Shown here piece by piece: positions 29,431-38,669 of a stretch of 64,000 nucleotides of DNA. This stretch comes from Prevotella sp. (lineage in GTDB: Bacteria; Bacteroidota; Bacteroidia; Bacteroidales; Bacteroidaceae): NCBI GenBank assembly GCA_022511075.1, contig JAFLSE010000008.1:26850-90849 (forward strand). Direction: 5' to 3'. A model generated the notes under the pieces. It searched no databases and was not told the origin of the DNA. It saw nothing but the letters and a program-made list of their open reading frames with translations. Made by a program: the position numbers and the translations under genes. Position 1 is the stretch's first letter, and each line of letters begins with the position of its first letter.

Positions 29431-29829
29431 TTAAATGCAATCCGTCATACAGAACATACGTTCCATAAGTTTCCATTTCTCGGCAGAAGCAGCACCCGGC
29501 TCTGCAAGTTGGAACTGTGCCATATAGTCTTCCCACTCCTGCTGACGCTCAAGTGTGGCAAGTTTTCCGAAAGCCTTGTCCCAGTCAAAATCGAGCGGAG
29601 TGTCTACAATCATAAACAGCGTGCGCCCATGTATGTAAATCTCCATTTGCAGTATGCCTACTTCCACCATTCCGCGTGGAATCTCCTTCCATACGTTTCC
29701 CGGCATGTGCCTGCGGCGATACTCGGTTATAAGGTCGGCATCGTCGCGCAGAAGCATCGTCTGGCAATATCTTTTCGTAGGCTTATCCCAATGTTGCTGG
29801 GCATATCCTGCTTTTATGTCTTGTGCCAT
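29431..29829 (-). CDS. L-rhamnose/L-fucose mutarotase (RhaM-like)
   Basis: RYCQTMLLRDDADLITEYRRRHMPGNVWKEIPRGMVEVGILQMEIYIHGRTLFMIVDT. Confidence 0.88.
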   Translation of the reverse strand: MAQDIKAGYAQQHWDKPTKRYCQTMLLRDDADLITEYRRRHMPGNVWKEIPRGMVEVGILQMEIYIHGRTLFMIVDTPLDFDWDKAFGKLATLERQQEWEDYMAQFQLAEPGAASAEKWKLMERMFCMTDCI

Positions 29830-29850
29830 TGCGTTAGTATTTTTGTGTTT

Positions 29851-31269
29851 TTAATTCTTTTTGATAACCTTGAACACACGGAATCCGTATATCGCTATCA
29901 CCACGAAACAAATAAACGGCAGGAGGAACGACACGTTTACGTAAGGAAGTCCCATAAACAAGCCGCCGTCGCGTCCGAGGTCGATGATGCTGCCTTGTAT
30001 CGGCGTGAGCACCGAGCCGCCGAGTATCGACATTATCAAACCGGCTGCACCAAACTTTGCATCGTCGCCCATACCTTCGAGGGCAATGCCATAGATAGTG
30101 GGGAACATAAGCGACATGCAAGCCGAAACGGCAATGAGGAAGTACATTCCCTTTATGTCAGTAGAAGTGATTACGCCGATTACTGCACAACCAGCCACAA
30201 TAGCAAGAATCATCAGCAACTTGCCGGCTGAGATATAACGCAGGAAGAACGTGCAGACGAAACGGCTCGTGCAGAAAAGCGCCATTGCTATGATGTTCAC
30301 CATCTGCGATATGGTGGCAGCATTCTGCTCCGACAGCAGACCACCGGCAGCAATTTCGCGAGTTATGCTCTCTGCCGTGGCAGGGTGGAGCACTCCGAGA
30401 ATGTTGCGTGCAAGAGTCATCAGTCCGTCGTTTATGGCTGTGGCATCGTGTGTGAAGAGATACTTTCCGTATTGTATGATGAAAGTCCAGCACATAATCT
30501 GTGCACCAACGTAGAAGAACTGGGCAACGACACCCTCACGATAGCGCGGCAACGAAAAGATGCGCTTCAGCGTGGGTATGAAGTCTATGCTTGTGTTTGC
30601 ATCGCCGTTCTTCGGCATCTTTGAGAAGAATATCACGGCAAACATAATGGCTATCACTATTCCTATTGTAAGATATGGCGCGATGAGTGTTGAGAGGTCT
30701 GCTTCGCGTATTGCCTGCAAAGCCTCGCCCGTAGCCGTTTCATATTCCTTTGTGTCGTGAAGGTTTGCCTGTATAAACACCATTGCCGTGAACATTCCGC
30801 AAAGCGAGCCCATGGGGTTAAAGCTCTGCGCCATGTTGAGGCGGCGCGTTGCTGTCTCCTCCGTACCCATTGAAAGGATATACGGATTACAACTTGTCTC
30901 GAGGAACGAGAGTCCGCAGGTGAGAATAAAGTATGCTAAAAGGAATACGGGGAACACGCCTATTGCCTTTGCAGGGAAGAAAAGGAATGCTCCTACGGCA
31001 TACAAGCCAAGTCCCATAAGCACTCCGCTCTTGTAGGAATACTTGCGTATGAACATTGCGGCAGGGAACGCCATGGCGAAATATCCGCCATAGAAAGCGA
31101 GCTGCACGAGTGAGCCTTCTGCCGTGCTCATCTGGAAAATGCGTGAGAACGCCTCTACCATGGGGTTTGTTATGTCGTTGGCAAAGCCCCACAGGGCGAA
31201 ACAAAACGTTACGAGGGCAAAGGGTAGTGCGTAACTAACGCCGTCTTTGCTGAAAAGTGACTGCTTCAT
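29851..31269 (-). CDS. fucP: L-fucose:H+ symporter permease
   Basis: ALPFALVTFCFALWGFANDITNPMVEAF, FLETSCNPYILSMG, RLNMAQSFNPMGSLCGM. Confidence 0.94.
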   Translation of the reverse strand: MKQSLFSKDGVSYALPFALVTFCFALWGFANDITNPMVEAFSRIFQMSTAEGSLVQLAFYGGYFAMAFPAAMFIRKYSYKSGVLMGLGLYAVGAFLFFPAKAIGVFPVFLLAYFILTCGLSFLETSCNPYILSMGTEETATRRLNMAQSFNPMGSLCGMFTAMVFIQANLHDTKEYETATGEALQAIREADLSTLIAPYLTIGIVIAIMFAVIFFSKMPKNGDANTSIDFIPTLKRIFSLPRYREGVVAQFFYVGAQIMCWTFIIQYGKYLFTHDATAINDGLMTLARNILGVLHPATAESITREIAAGGLLSEQNAATISQMVNIIAMALFCTSRFVCTFFLRYISAGKLLMILAIVAGCAVIGVITSTDIKGMYFLIAVSACMSLMFPTIYGIALEGMGDDAKFGAAGLIMSILGGSVLTPIQGSIIDLGRDGGLFMGLPYVNVSFLLPFICFVVIAIYGFRVFKVIKKN

Positions 31270-31318
31270 TGTTAGTGTTTAGTTTTTAGTATTCAGTTAT
31301 TGGTTATTGTTTTTAGTG

Positions 31319-32236
31319 TTATTCGCTCATATTCTTTATATATGGCAGGTCTACAAGTTCACCGAAGCCATAGAAGCGCTTGGCATTCTCGCCGAGGAAC
31401 AGCGATTTCTCTCTGTCGGTGAGTTCGGTGCTCTTGGTTACGAAGTCATACGACATCTTGTAGGTTATGGCGCAGATAGTGCGTGGATAGTCGCTTCCCC
31501 ACATCAGTTTCTCCACTCCCACAGTGTCTATAGCGTGGCGTATGGAGCGAATGGCGGTGGGGAAGGGGTAGAACTCACTGTTGAACAGCCACGTTATGCC
31601 GCCGCTCTCTATCATCACGTTCTCGTTGCGTGCCAGCAGCAGGTTTTGCTCGAAGTTCTCCATCGTCACGTTGGCAAAGTGCGATATGGCAATCTTCATC
31701 TTTGGGCATTCTTGTATCACCTCCTTCATCTCGTCGGTCTGCGACGGGTCTGCATCGAGGTCTATACACAGCATTATGCCGCTTTTCTCCATTTCGCGGA
31801 ACATCTGCATCATTTCATCGCCCGTTAGCGATACTCGTCCGTTGGGTGTCATGAGCCTGTGTCCGGGAATCTTTATTGCCTTCCAACCGTCGGCTATCAA
31901 CTTGCGCGCATCGTCAAGGAAACCTGGCTTACGAAACTCGCACATGCCTGTAACGAAAAACCTATTGGGATATTTCGATATTACCTCGCGCAAGTATTCG
32001 TTTTGGTTGCCGTCAATAAACTCCTGCACTATCACTGCCGCTGACACCTGCGCATAGTCCATATTGGCAAGGAACACTTCGGCACTGTTGCGCCCGTCTA
32101 TCATAAACGGCGGAAGCATCTGCACCTCCTCGTCAAAGAATATGGAGCGTCCGCGGTCGGTGGTGCGTATCACCTTGCCGTCAATCACGGTGTCCTGTCT
32201 GAGCCACAAGTGGGCGTGTGCGTCTATTATCTTCAT
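31319..32236 (-). CDS. Amidohydrolase family protein (likely L-fuconolactonase-type)
   Basis: IDAHAHLWL N-terminal metal motif, LMWGSDYPRTICAITY; operon context. Confidence 0.85.
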   Translation of the reverse strand: MKIIDAHAHLWLRQDTVIDGKVIRTTDRGRSIFFDEEVQMLPPFMIDGRNSAEVFLANMDYAQVSAAVIVQEFIDGNQNEYLREVISKYPNRFFVTGMCEFRKPGFLDDARKLIADGWKAIKIPGHRLMTPNGRVSLTGDEMMQMFREMEKSGIMLCIDLDADPSQTDEMKEVIQECPKMKIAISHFANVTMENFEQNLLLARNENVMIESGGITWLFNSEFYPFPTAIRSIRHAIDTVGVEKLMWGSDYPRTICAITYKMSYDFVTKSTELTDREKSLFLGENAKRFYGFGELVDLPYIKNMSE

Positions 32237-32266
32237 CTTCTACAAAAATAGATGTGGTTAATATTG

Positions 32267-33289
32267 TCAGAACTTCACAAGAATCCTGAACACCTTGCCT
32301 GGATTCTTATCCCAGTATTCCATTGTCTCCTGTGTCTCTTCGGGAGTAACCACCTTTGTTATAAGTTCATCTACCGGACAAGTGCCTCCCTGCATGTAGC
32401 GAATCACGGCACGGAAATCGTTTGGCATAGCATTGCGTGAGCCTCGTATGTCGAGTTCCTTCTGCACAAAGAAACGTGTCGTGAACGAAACATCGCTCTT
32501 GGCATAGCCTATGCACACCACGCGACCAGTGAAGCAAACCGTATCAATTGCCGCAACGTATGTAACGGGAGCACCCACGGCCTCAATAACCACATCGGCA
32601 CCGCTACCGTTGTTGAGTTTCTTCACAGCCTCTGCCACGTTTTCCTTGCTGCTGTTCACGGTGTATTTTGCTCCGAGCCTCTTTGCCAAGTCGAGTTTCT
32701 CGTCGTCAATGTCTACGGCAATCACCGTTGCACCACGAAGTGCAGACCTCACTATTGCACCGCATCCAATCATTCCGCAACCGAACACCACAACTACGTC
32801 GATGTCGGTAACCTGTGCACGGTCTACGGCGTGGAAGCCCACCGACATAGGCTCTATAAGTGCCGAGTCGCGCGTGGATATTCCCTCTGCCGGAATCACC
32901 TTCTGCCACGGCACCTTGATGTATTCCATCATTGCGCCGTCGCGTTGCACACCCATTGTCTCGTTGTGCTCACAGGCATTCACTCTGCCGTTGCGGCACG
33001 ATGAGCAATTGTTGCAGTTTGTATATGGATTTAGTGTAACAACCATGTCTTTCTTCAGATTTGCAGGCACATCTTCGCCACACTCCACTATCGTTGCACC
33101 AATCTCATGCCCCGGTATCACACCGCCGTCTTTTGCCAGCACGTTGCCGCCGCGGAACGTATTGAGGTCGCTGCCGCAGAATCCCACATAGTTGAGTTTC
33201 AGCAGCACTTCGCCTGCCTTCACCTTCTCGGGTGCATCCATTTCAACAGTCTTGATGCAACCCTTCTCCGTTATCTTTAATGCTTTCAT
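32267..33289 (-). CDS. Zn-dependent medium-chain alcohol/polyol dehydrogenase
   Basis: FCGSDLNTFRGGN, PGHEIGATIVECGEDV, NCSSCRNGRVNACEHN structural Zn site, VFGCGMIGCG. Confidence 0.92.
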   Translation of the reverse strand: MKALKITEKGCIKTVEMDAPEKVKAGEVLLKLNYVGFCGSDLNTFRGGNVLAKDGGVIPGHEIGATIVECGEDVPANLKKDMVVTLNPYTNCNNCSSCRNGRVNACEHNETMGVQRDGAMMEYIKVPWQKVIPAEGISTRDSALIEPMSVGFHAVDRAQVTDIDVVVVFGCGMIGCGAIVRSALRGATVIAVDIDDEKLDLAKRLGAKYTVNSSKENVAEAVKKLNNGSGADVVIEAVGAPVTYVAAIDTVCFTGRVVCIGYAKSDVSFTTRFFVQKELDIRGSRNAMPNDFRAVIRYMQGGTCPVDELITKVVTPEETQETMEYWDKNPGKVFRILVKF

Positions 33290-33325
33290 TTTTCTGTAAC
33301 CTTAATGTTTTTTATAATTCCTTCT

Positions 33326-34273
33326 TTAAGAATTTGCCCAACTTACGCGCATCTGGTCGCCGATAATCTCGCGCACCTTGCTTACCAACTCTGCTGGTGC
33401 TTCGCCTTCTTCCACCCAACCTACGTTTTTCTTCACGTTGTCGGGGTTTGCGCTGCTGAACAATGTCGTCGTAACCCTCGGATTGCCTACGCTGTATTGC
33501 ATTGCAAGTTTCTCTATCGGATAGCCTGCCTCGTTGCAGTATTCGGCTGCACGCTTGCATACCTCTACCAATGGCTTTGGTGCAGGGTGCCAATCGGGCA
33601 CTCCGCGCTGTGAGAGCAATCCCATACTCAGCGGCGATGCGTTGATAATACCAATGCCCCTCTCCTCGAAATAGTCGAGATAGTCGGCAATGGCATCGTC
33701 GTTGAGGCAGTAGTGGCAGAAGCAGAGAACACTCTCCACCGTGCCGGGAGCAACCTTGTCTATCACATATTTTATGTTTGGCAGTTGCAGGTCGGTGATG
33801 CCCACATGGCTCACTACGCCTTTTTTCTTCAACTCCACGAGAGCAGGAAGCGTTTCCTCCACAATCATGTCGAGCGAATAGAAACGGTCTGCAAACTCAA
33901 TGTCGTGTACGTTTATCAGGTCGATGTGCTCGATGTTCAGGCGCTCCAGACTCTCATAAACGCTGTCGGTAACTCGCTTTGCCGAGTAGTCCCATGTGTT
34001 CACGCCGTCCTTGCCGTAGCGACCCACCTTCGTTGACAGGTAGTATTTCGAGCGGTCGATGTTCTTCAACGCCTTGCCCAACACCGTCTCAGCCTTGTAG
34101 TGACCGTAGTATGGCGAAACATCTATGAAGTTCATTCCGCAGTCTATTGCGGTATATACTGCGTCGATGGCACGACTCTCGTTGATATCGTGGAACACTC
34201 CGCCCAGCGACGATGCGCCGAAACTCAGAGCCGACACCTTCATTCCTGTCTTTCCTATTTCCCTGTATTGCAT
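33326..34273 (-). CDS. Aldo/keto reductase (L-fucose/galactose dehydrogenase-like)
   Basis: FIDVSPYYGHYKAETVLGKALK, STKVGRYGKDGVNTWDYSAKRVTDSVYESLERL. Confidence 0.92.
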   Translation of the reverse strand: MQYREIGKTGMKVSALSFGASSLGGVFHDINESRAIDAVYTAIDCGMNFIDVSPYYGHYKAETVLGKALKNIDRSKYYLSTKVGRYGKDGVNTWDYSAKRVTDSVYESLERLNIEHIDLINVHDIEFADRFYSLDMIVEETLPALVELKKKGVVSHVGITDLQLPNIKYVIDKVAPGTVESVLCFCHYCLNDDAIADYLDYFEERGIGIINASPLSMGLLSQRGVPDWHPAPKPLVEVCKRAAEYCNEAGYPIEKLAMQYSVGNPRVTTTLFSSANPDNVKKNVGWVEEGEAPAELVSKVREIIGDQMRVSWANS

Positions 34274-34324
34274 TTCTGTTTATGTTTTAGTAGTTGTGTT
34301 TATGTTTCAATACAAATTACCGTG

Positions 34325-34332
34325 CAAAAATA
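34325..34332 (-). promoter_or_regulatory. Candidate -7 box TATTTTTG of the fucose operon
   Basis: Minus strand gtTATTTTTGcacgg, 52 bp upstream of the AKR start. Confidence 0.55.
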
Positions 34333-34337
34333 ACAAT

Positions 34338-34371
34338 AAAAAATGACAATCCCAAAGAATTGTCATTTTTT
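34338..34371 (-). terminator. Intrinsic terminator of the mdh-carbonic anhydrase operon
   Basis: AAAAAATGACAAT-cccaaaga-ATTGTCATTTTTT perfect 13-bp stem with U-run potential on both strands. Confidence 0.9.
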
Positions 34372-34405
34372 AGCAGTTTATAAACAAAAAATAGTAATTG
34401 CGTTC

Positions 34406-34921
34406 TTATTTCTTGTCTTCCTCTATATACCATTTTGCATATTCCACATAGTGCTTGCCGTTGGTTGCTGACATGCCGGGAGTAGCCATCTTTATGAACT
34501 TGGCTGGCACGCCGCCCCAAAGTTCTCCTGCACCCACTTTCGTGTTCTGCAGCACCAAAGCCCCGGCAGCCACTATCGCGCCTTCGCCTATCTCGCAGTT
34601 GTCGAGCAGGGTTGCGCCCATACCTATCAGAGCATTGTCGTGTATGGTGCATGCATGCACCGTTACGTTATGCCCTATGGTAACGTTGTTGCCTATATGA
34701 ACAGGCCCAGTGTCGTGAGTAACGTGAATGCACGAGCCGTCCTGCACGTTTGTGCCGTTGCCTATGGTTATGGGTGCTACATCTCCGCGCACCACCGCAT
34801 TAAACCATACGGAGCACTCGTCGCCCATCGTCACCTCGCCTACGATAGTGGCGTTCTCGCTGAAATAGCAGTCCTTACCCCATTTCGGGGTAAGTCCTTT
34901 TATTGATTTTATAAGAGCCAT
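34406..34921 (-). CDS. Gamma-class carbonic anhydrase family protein
   Basis: Hexapeptide repeat protein: GDECSVWFNAVVRGDVAPITIGNGTNVQDGSCIHV. Confidence 0.94.
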   Translation of the reverse strand: MALIKSIKGLTPKWGKDCYFSENATIVGEVTMGDECSVWFNAVVRGDVAPITIGNGTNVQDGSCIHVTHDTGPVHIGNNVTIGHNVTVHACTIHDNALIGMGATLLDNCEIGEGAIVAAGALVLQNTKVGAGELWGGVPAKFIKMATPGMSATNGKHYVEYAKWYIEEDKK

Positions 34922-35919
34922 TAGAGGTTAGGGTTGATGTTGCCCCATTCTGCCACAGGAGGAACGATGTTAAGCGTAACGAGTTCGTCGCGCATCTTGC
35001 AAAGGTGTGCATAGCTTGCGTCGAGTGCTGCCATTTCCTCTGCCGTGCCTTGTGGCATCTTGTATGTACATCCGTTCTCGTCGAGCGTGGTATCCATAGC
35101 CATCATGATGCTCTGATACTTCTCGTTCTTCACGAATGTACCTGCAGGCCAACGGAACTTCTCGCCGCCCATTACCGAGCGAATCATCTCCACTGAGCAG
35201 TATGCAGGGCTCTGCCATGACGAGCGACCGCGGAGCTCTATAATCTTTGCGCCGCCCTTTGTAACGTCCTGCTGCAACTGCTTCCAGTCTGCTTCAGAGA
35301 ACTCTGGAGTGCCGATGAGCTCAGAGAGAGGCTTGCCTGCCACCTTCACTGCGCTGCCGAATACTGCCATCTGCTCGCCGTGACCGCCGTATGTAGCACA
35401 ACCTGTAACCTCATACTGCTTTACGCCGAATTTCTTTGCCAATGCGCTCTGAAGGCGTGTAGAGTCGAGGGCTGCAAGTGTAGTAACCTGCGATGGCTTC
35501 AAACCAGAATAAAGCAGGGTTACAAGACCAGTAAGGTCAGCAGGGTTGAAGATAACCACCACGTGCTTTACATCAGGGCAGTATGCCTTGATATTCTTGC
35601 CAAGTTCCTCTGCAATCTTGCAGTTACCGGCGAGAAGGTCCTCGCGTGTCATTCCTGCCTTGCGTGGAGCACCACCAGAAGAAATGATATACTTAGCGTC
35701 CTTGAAAGCCTCAGCCACATCGGTTGTTGCCGTGAGGTTCACGCCGTCGTATCCGCAGTGGAACATTTCCTCCATAACGCCCTCCATACCTGGAGCGTAA
35801 ACGTCGTAGAGACATACGTTAGGAGTGAGTTTCATCGTCAATGCAGTCTGTACCATTGTTGAGCCGATAGCACCGCCGGCACCAACAATAACGAGTTTGT
35901 CGTTAGTCAAAAATCCCAT
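34921..35919 (-). CDS. mdh: Malate dehydrogenase
   Basis: IVGAGGAIGSTMVQTAL, SSGGAPRKAGMTREDLLAGN, FNPADLTGLV; TAATG overlap with the downstream gene. Confidence 0.93.
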   Translation of the reverse strand: MGFLTNDKLVIVGAGGAIGSTMVQTALTMKLTPNVCLYDVYAPGMEGVMEEMFHCGYDGVNLTATTDVAEAFKDAKYIISSGGAPRKAGMTREDLLAGNCKIAEELGKNIKAYCPDVKHVVVIFNPADLTGLVTLLYSGLKPSQVTTLAALDSTRLQSALAKKFGVKQYEVTGCATYGGHGEQMAVFGSAVKVAGKPLSELIGTPEFSEADWKQLQQDVTKGGAKIIELRGRSSWQSPAYCSVEMIRSVMGGEKFRWPAGTFVKNEKYQSIMMAMDTTLDENGCTYKMPQGTAEEMAALDASYAHLCKMRDELVTLNIVPPVAEWGNINPNL

Positions 35920-36072
35920 AGTTATTAATATTTAATTGATGTTGTCCTAAAAACTTTGGGCAAAGTTACAAAAAAACTATATAACGGCAAAACATTTTTA
36001 TGTTTTTAAGATATTTTGTAACTATTGCAATGTTTGTTGAGAATGGACAGGTACGCATCTACTTTTGAAATA

Positions 36073-36477
36073 TCAAAGAGTTTCCATGATTTCATCTAAT
36101 CTGATGATTTCTACTTTTGGAAAATCAAGGTCTTGCAGTACATTATAGTGATTGTCTTCAGTGACGATGAACTTTGCGTTTGCTGCAACTGCGCAATCAA
36201 CAAATTTGTCATCGTCAGGGTCAGCAACAATCAGCTTAAAATGATAATAGGGTGTGACAAACAGTGTATAAGGATTATTTTCTATTACATTGAGTGCTAA
36301 TTCCGAAAACCTTTGATTTGTTTTCCTTTCAAGAATCTCTGCGTACTCTTCAAGGATTTCGGTAGTGACGCAAAGCATATTGCGTCCGTCAAGCAGCGAA
36401 AGCCATAAGTCATGGTATCGGCTGCGCCGGGCGATGCACTGAATCAGGCTGTTTGTATCAAGCACCAATCTTGCCAT
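36073..36477 (-). CDS. PIN-domain toxin of type II TA (COG1569-like)
   Basis: LVLDTNSLIQCI, ILEEYAEIL, ADPDDDKFVDCAVAANAKFIVTEDNH acidic residues. Confidence 0.88.
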   Translation of the reverse strand: MARLVLDTNSLIQCIARRSRYHDLWLSLLDGRNMLCVTTEILEEYAEILERKTNQRFSELALNVIENNPYTLFVTPYYHFKLIVADPDDDKFVDCAVAANAKFIVTEDNHYNVLQDLDFPKVEIIRLDEIMETL

Positions 36478-36491
36478 ATCTCAACAAGGCG

Positions 36492-36704
36492 TTATTTTGC
36501 GTGCAAGTCCGTTCGCCGTATTTCGTCCAGCTTCTCTTGATTCAGAATGCCCTCTTCCCACAGTCGGTCTGCCTCTTGGTCAAGTTTGCTTTGAAAGTGT
36601 CGGGTTAGCACCGATTGGATTTCGCGGGCATAGTCCTCGCTATTGTTGAAGGCGAAAAGCTTCAACAAGTGCATTTGTGTAGGGGTTAATGCTGTTGCTT
36701 CCAT
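36492..36704 (-). CDS. Putative antitoxin partner of PIN toxin (start corrected to Met 36704)
   Basis: MEATALTPTQMHLLKLFAFNNSEDYAREIQ...; 14-bp gap to the PIN gene. Confidence 0.72.
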   Translation of the reverse strand: MEATALTPTQMHLLKLFAFNNSEDYAREIQSVLTRHFQSKLDQEADRLWEEGILNQEKLDEIRRTDLHAK

Positions 36705-37077
36705 CTTCTTGTTATATGTAATGTTTCTGCCGACAAAGTTACATATTATTTCGGAAAACACAAAATAATTTTGGGTAATAATTTCAATATCACGCTTATC
36801 TCATTGAGAAAAGTTAGAGTTGTTTTTAAGTTTTTTTTACTAATGTTTAGCACTAAAAATGCAACAATACCACTTTTGCAGTATTGTCATCCATATTATG
36901 CAATTTTCTAGAATATGTTCGAAAAGCCTATTGCTGCCATAGAAAAATGGCATTTCATTAATGGGTAAAATATTATACGAGTTTACAAAATACTATTTAT
37001 CAAAAATATACATTCAATAGTAACTTACTTTATTGAAACAGTATGAAGAAGAAACAATGAGAGACGTTTGTACGAAA

Positions 37078-37110
37078 TGTGTTGAATGCCAACTAACAGC
37101 ATTCAACACA
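37078..37110 (-). terminator. Perfect 12-bp inverted repeat, candidate terminator of the protease gene
   Basis: TGTGTTGAATGC-caactaaca-GCATTCAACACA; no strong U tract. Confidence 0.45.
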
Positions 37111-37174
37111 TATAACACCTCTTTCTTGAAAGTAAGTTGCAATGTTTACCATAGTATTATGAATTTGATAGACA

Positions 37175-38227
37175 TTAATACCATTTCCAAGATGTTTGAT
37201 TGAAAATATTTCTAATATCCACAGCATAATTTAAGTTTGCACCTGAATCGTCTCTACCGCCAGATGTAATACCGATAACCTCTCCATAACTATTTATTAA
37301 TGCGCCACCACTACTACCATAGTCAATAGGTACACTTATTTGAATGTATTTGCCGCGGTTTTGTGACACTATGCCGTTCGAAAAAGTATTCTCAAGTTCA
37401 CGTGGACTACCAATAGCATAAACGGTTTCACCAATAGAATAACCTTTTTTGGTTACAGGTATATAATTGAAATTATTTCCGTCAACCTTGAAAACAAAAT
37501 AATCATATTCTTCACTATATGCTAAAACCTCTTTTATTTTATAGGTGGTTCCTGTGGAAAGTTTTATAGTCTCTTTTCCTCTAAGAGTACCTTTAAAAAC
37601 ATGGTAATTACTTATGGCTATGCCATCTTTACTAACAAAAAAGCCAGAACCTTGAGAAATGCTTCTTTCATTACTTGTATAAATCATAAAAACAGCAGAC
37701 TTGTATTTTTGATAAATATTTTGAGCCTTTAGCTCTATGTTGGAATAGCTAATTTCAATTCTTGATAGAGTAGAAGAACTTGCTGCCATTTCTTTTGGTG
37801 CTGAAGGTGTGACAATAGAAGGTTTAGGTGTTTCTGCTTTTTTTACAGGAGCAGGATTAAGATTTGCATAATAATATAATCCGTCGTATTTATCCCAATA
37901 TGGTAAATCCACCAAAACCCCTATAAATCCAGTAAAAAGTAAATTCCACCATATAGAACCTCTCATTTTTGTATCGGCATTAATTGTAGTAGATTGATAT
38001 CCCTCTTTCTTGAAAGTAAAATCTTTTGTTTTTTTGCTTTTATAACTGCATGGTGTTGTGCCGACGTACTTATTTCCTGCATATACGTGCGCTCCTTGAG
38101 GATATGAATTTAGTGAAACTTCTTGTTTTTTGCCTAAAAGTGTTACACAACTACTAAGTGTAAATATGTATCCTATACTTATGAGAATTGTTAAGTATCT
38201 TAATGAGTTTTTTATTTTTACGAACAT
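37175..38227 (-). CDS. Lipoprotein with PEGA domain and trypsin-like (DegP-type, no PDZ) serine protease domain
   Basis: Lipobox TLSSCV; NSYPQGAHVYAGNKYVGTTP PEGA; SNYHVF and VPIDYGSSGGALIN. Start corrected from 38323 to Met 38227. Confidence 0.87.
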   Translation of the reverse strand: MFVKIKNSLRYLTILISIGYIFTLSSCVTLLGKKQEVSLNSYPQGAHVYAGNKYVGTTPCSYKSKKTKDFTFKKEGYQSTTINADTKMRGSIWWNLLFTGFIGVLVDLPYWDKYDGLYYYANLNPAPVKKAETPKPSIVTPSAPKEMAASSSTLSRIEISYSNIELKAQNIYQKYKSAVFMIYTSNERSISQGSGFFVSKDGIAISNYHVFKGTLRGKETIKLSTGTTYKIKEVLAYSEEYDYFVFKVDGNNFNYIPVTKKGYSIGETVYAIGSPRELENTFSNGIVSQNRGKYIQISVPIDYGSSGGALINSYGEVIGITSGGRDDSGANLNYAVDIRNIFNQTSWKWY

Positions 38228-38297
38228 ATAGTTTTGTTTTTCTTTGTTATCAATATTTATGATTGTCCTTTTATGAACAATGTTCATGTACGTGCAT

Positions 38298-38455
38298 AAA
38301 AAAGCGCGGACAAAACTCTGCATATTGATTCTTGAGGTCTTCGACTACCTTTTCCATCCAATATATGAGTATAGCCCACGCACACAGCGTGAGCGTCTTT
38401 GCTCTACCCATGGATGGAAATTTGAAAGTGTCGAAGTTTCAAGAATCCAGAATAT
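38298..38455 (-). ncRNA. Structured RNA candidate: long interrupted hairpin, 6S-RNA-like
   Basis: Three nested stems: 38327-38345/38430-38447, 38351-38360/38411-38420, 38374-38381/38387-38394. The apical stem pairs through G.U only on the minus strand (C-A mismatch on plus). U6 at 38298-38303; possible promoter at 38546-38553. Confidence 0.6.
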
Positions 38456-38545
38456 CAGCGTAACGCTTTTCCTATATGTTCAAGATGCACGCACTAAATG
38501 CGTTTCTTTATTATTTCATAAGCAAAATATTTATGTTTAACGATG

Positions 38546-38553
38546 CAAAGATA
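38546..38553 (-). promoter_or_regulatory. -7 box TATCTTTG on minus strand, candidate promoter for RNA/protease
   Basis: Minus strand ...gacTATCTTTGcatcg. Confidence 0.55.
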
Positions 38554-38669
38554 GTCATTTTATCTTATATAACGTACATTTTCTTTAAAAAGATTTTTGT
38601 GTCCGAGATTTTATTTCCTATCTTTTGGCATTTTGGCAAAAAATAAGTATATTTGCACAAAAATAGGGA

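Noticed and set aside
28527-30231. Long plus-strand ORFs (313 and 357 aa)
   Set aside because: Antisense to fucI, the mutarotase and fucP, which have clear family motifs.
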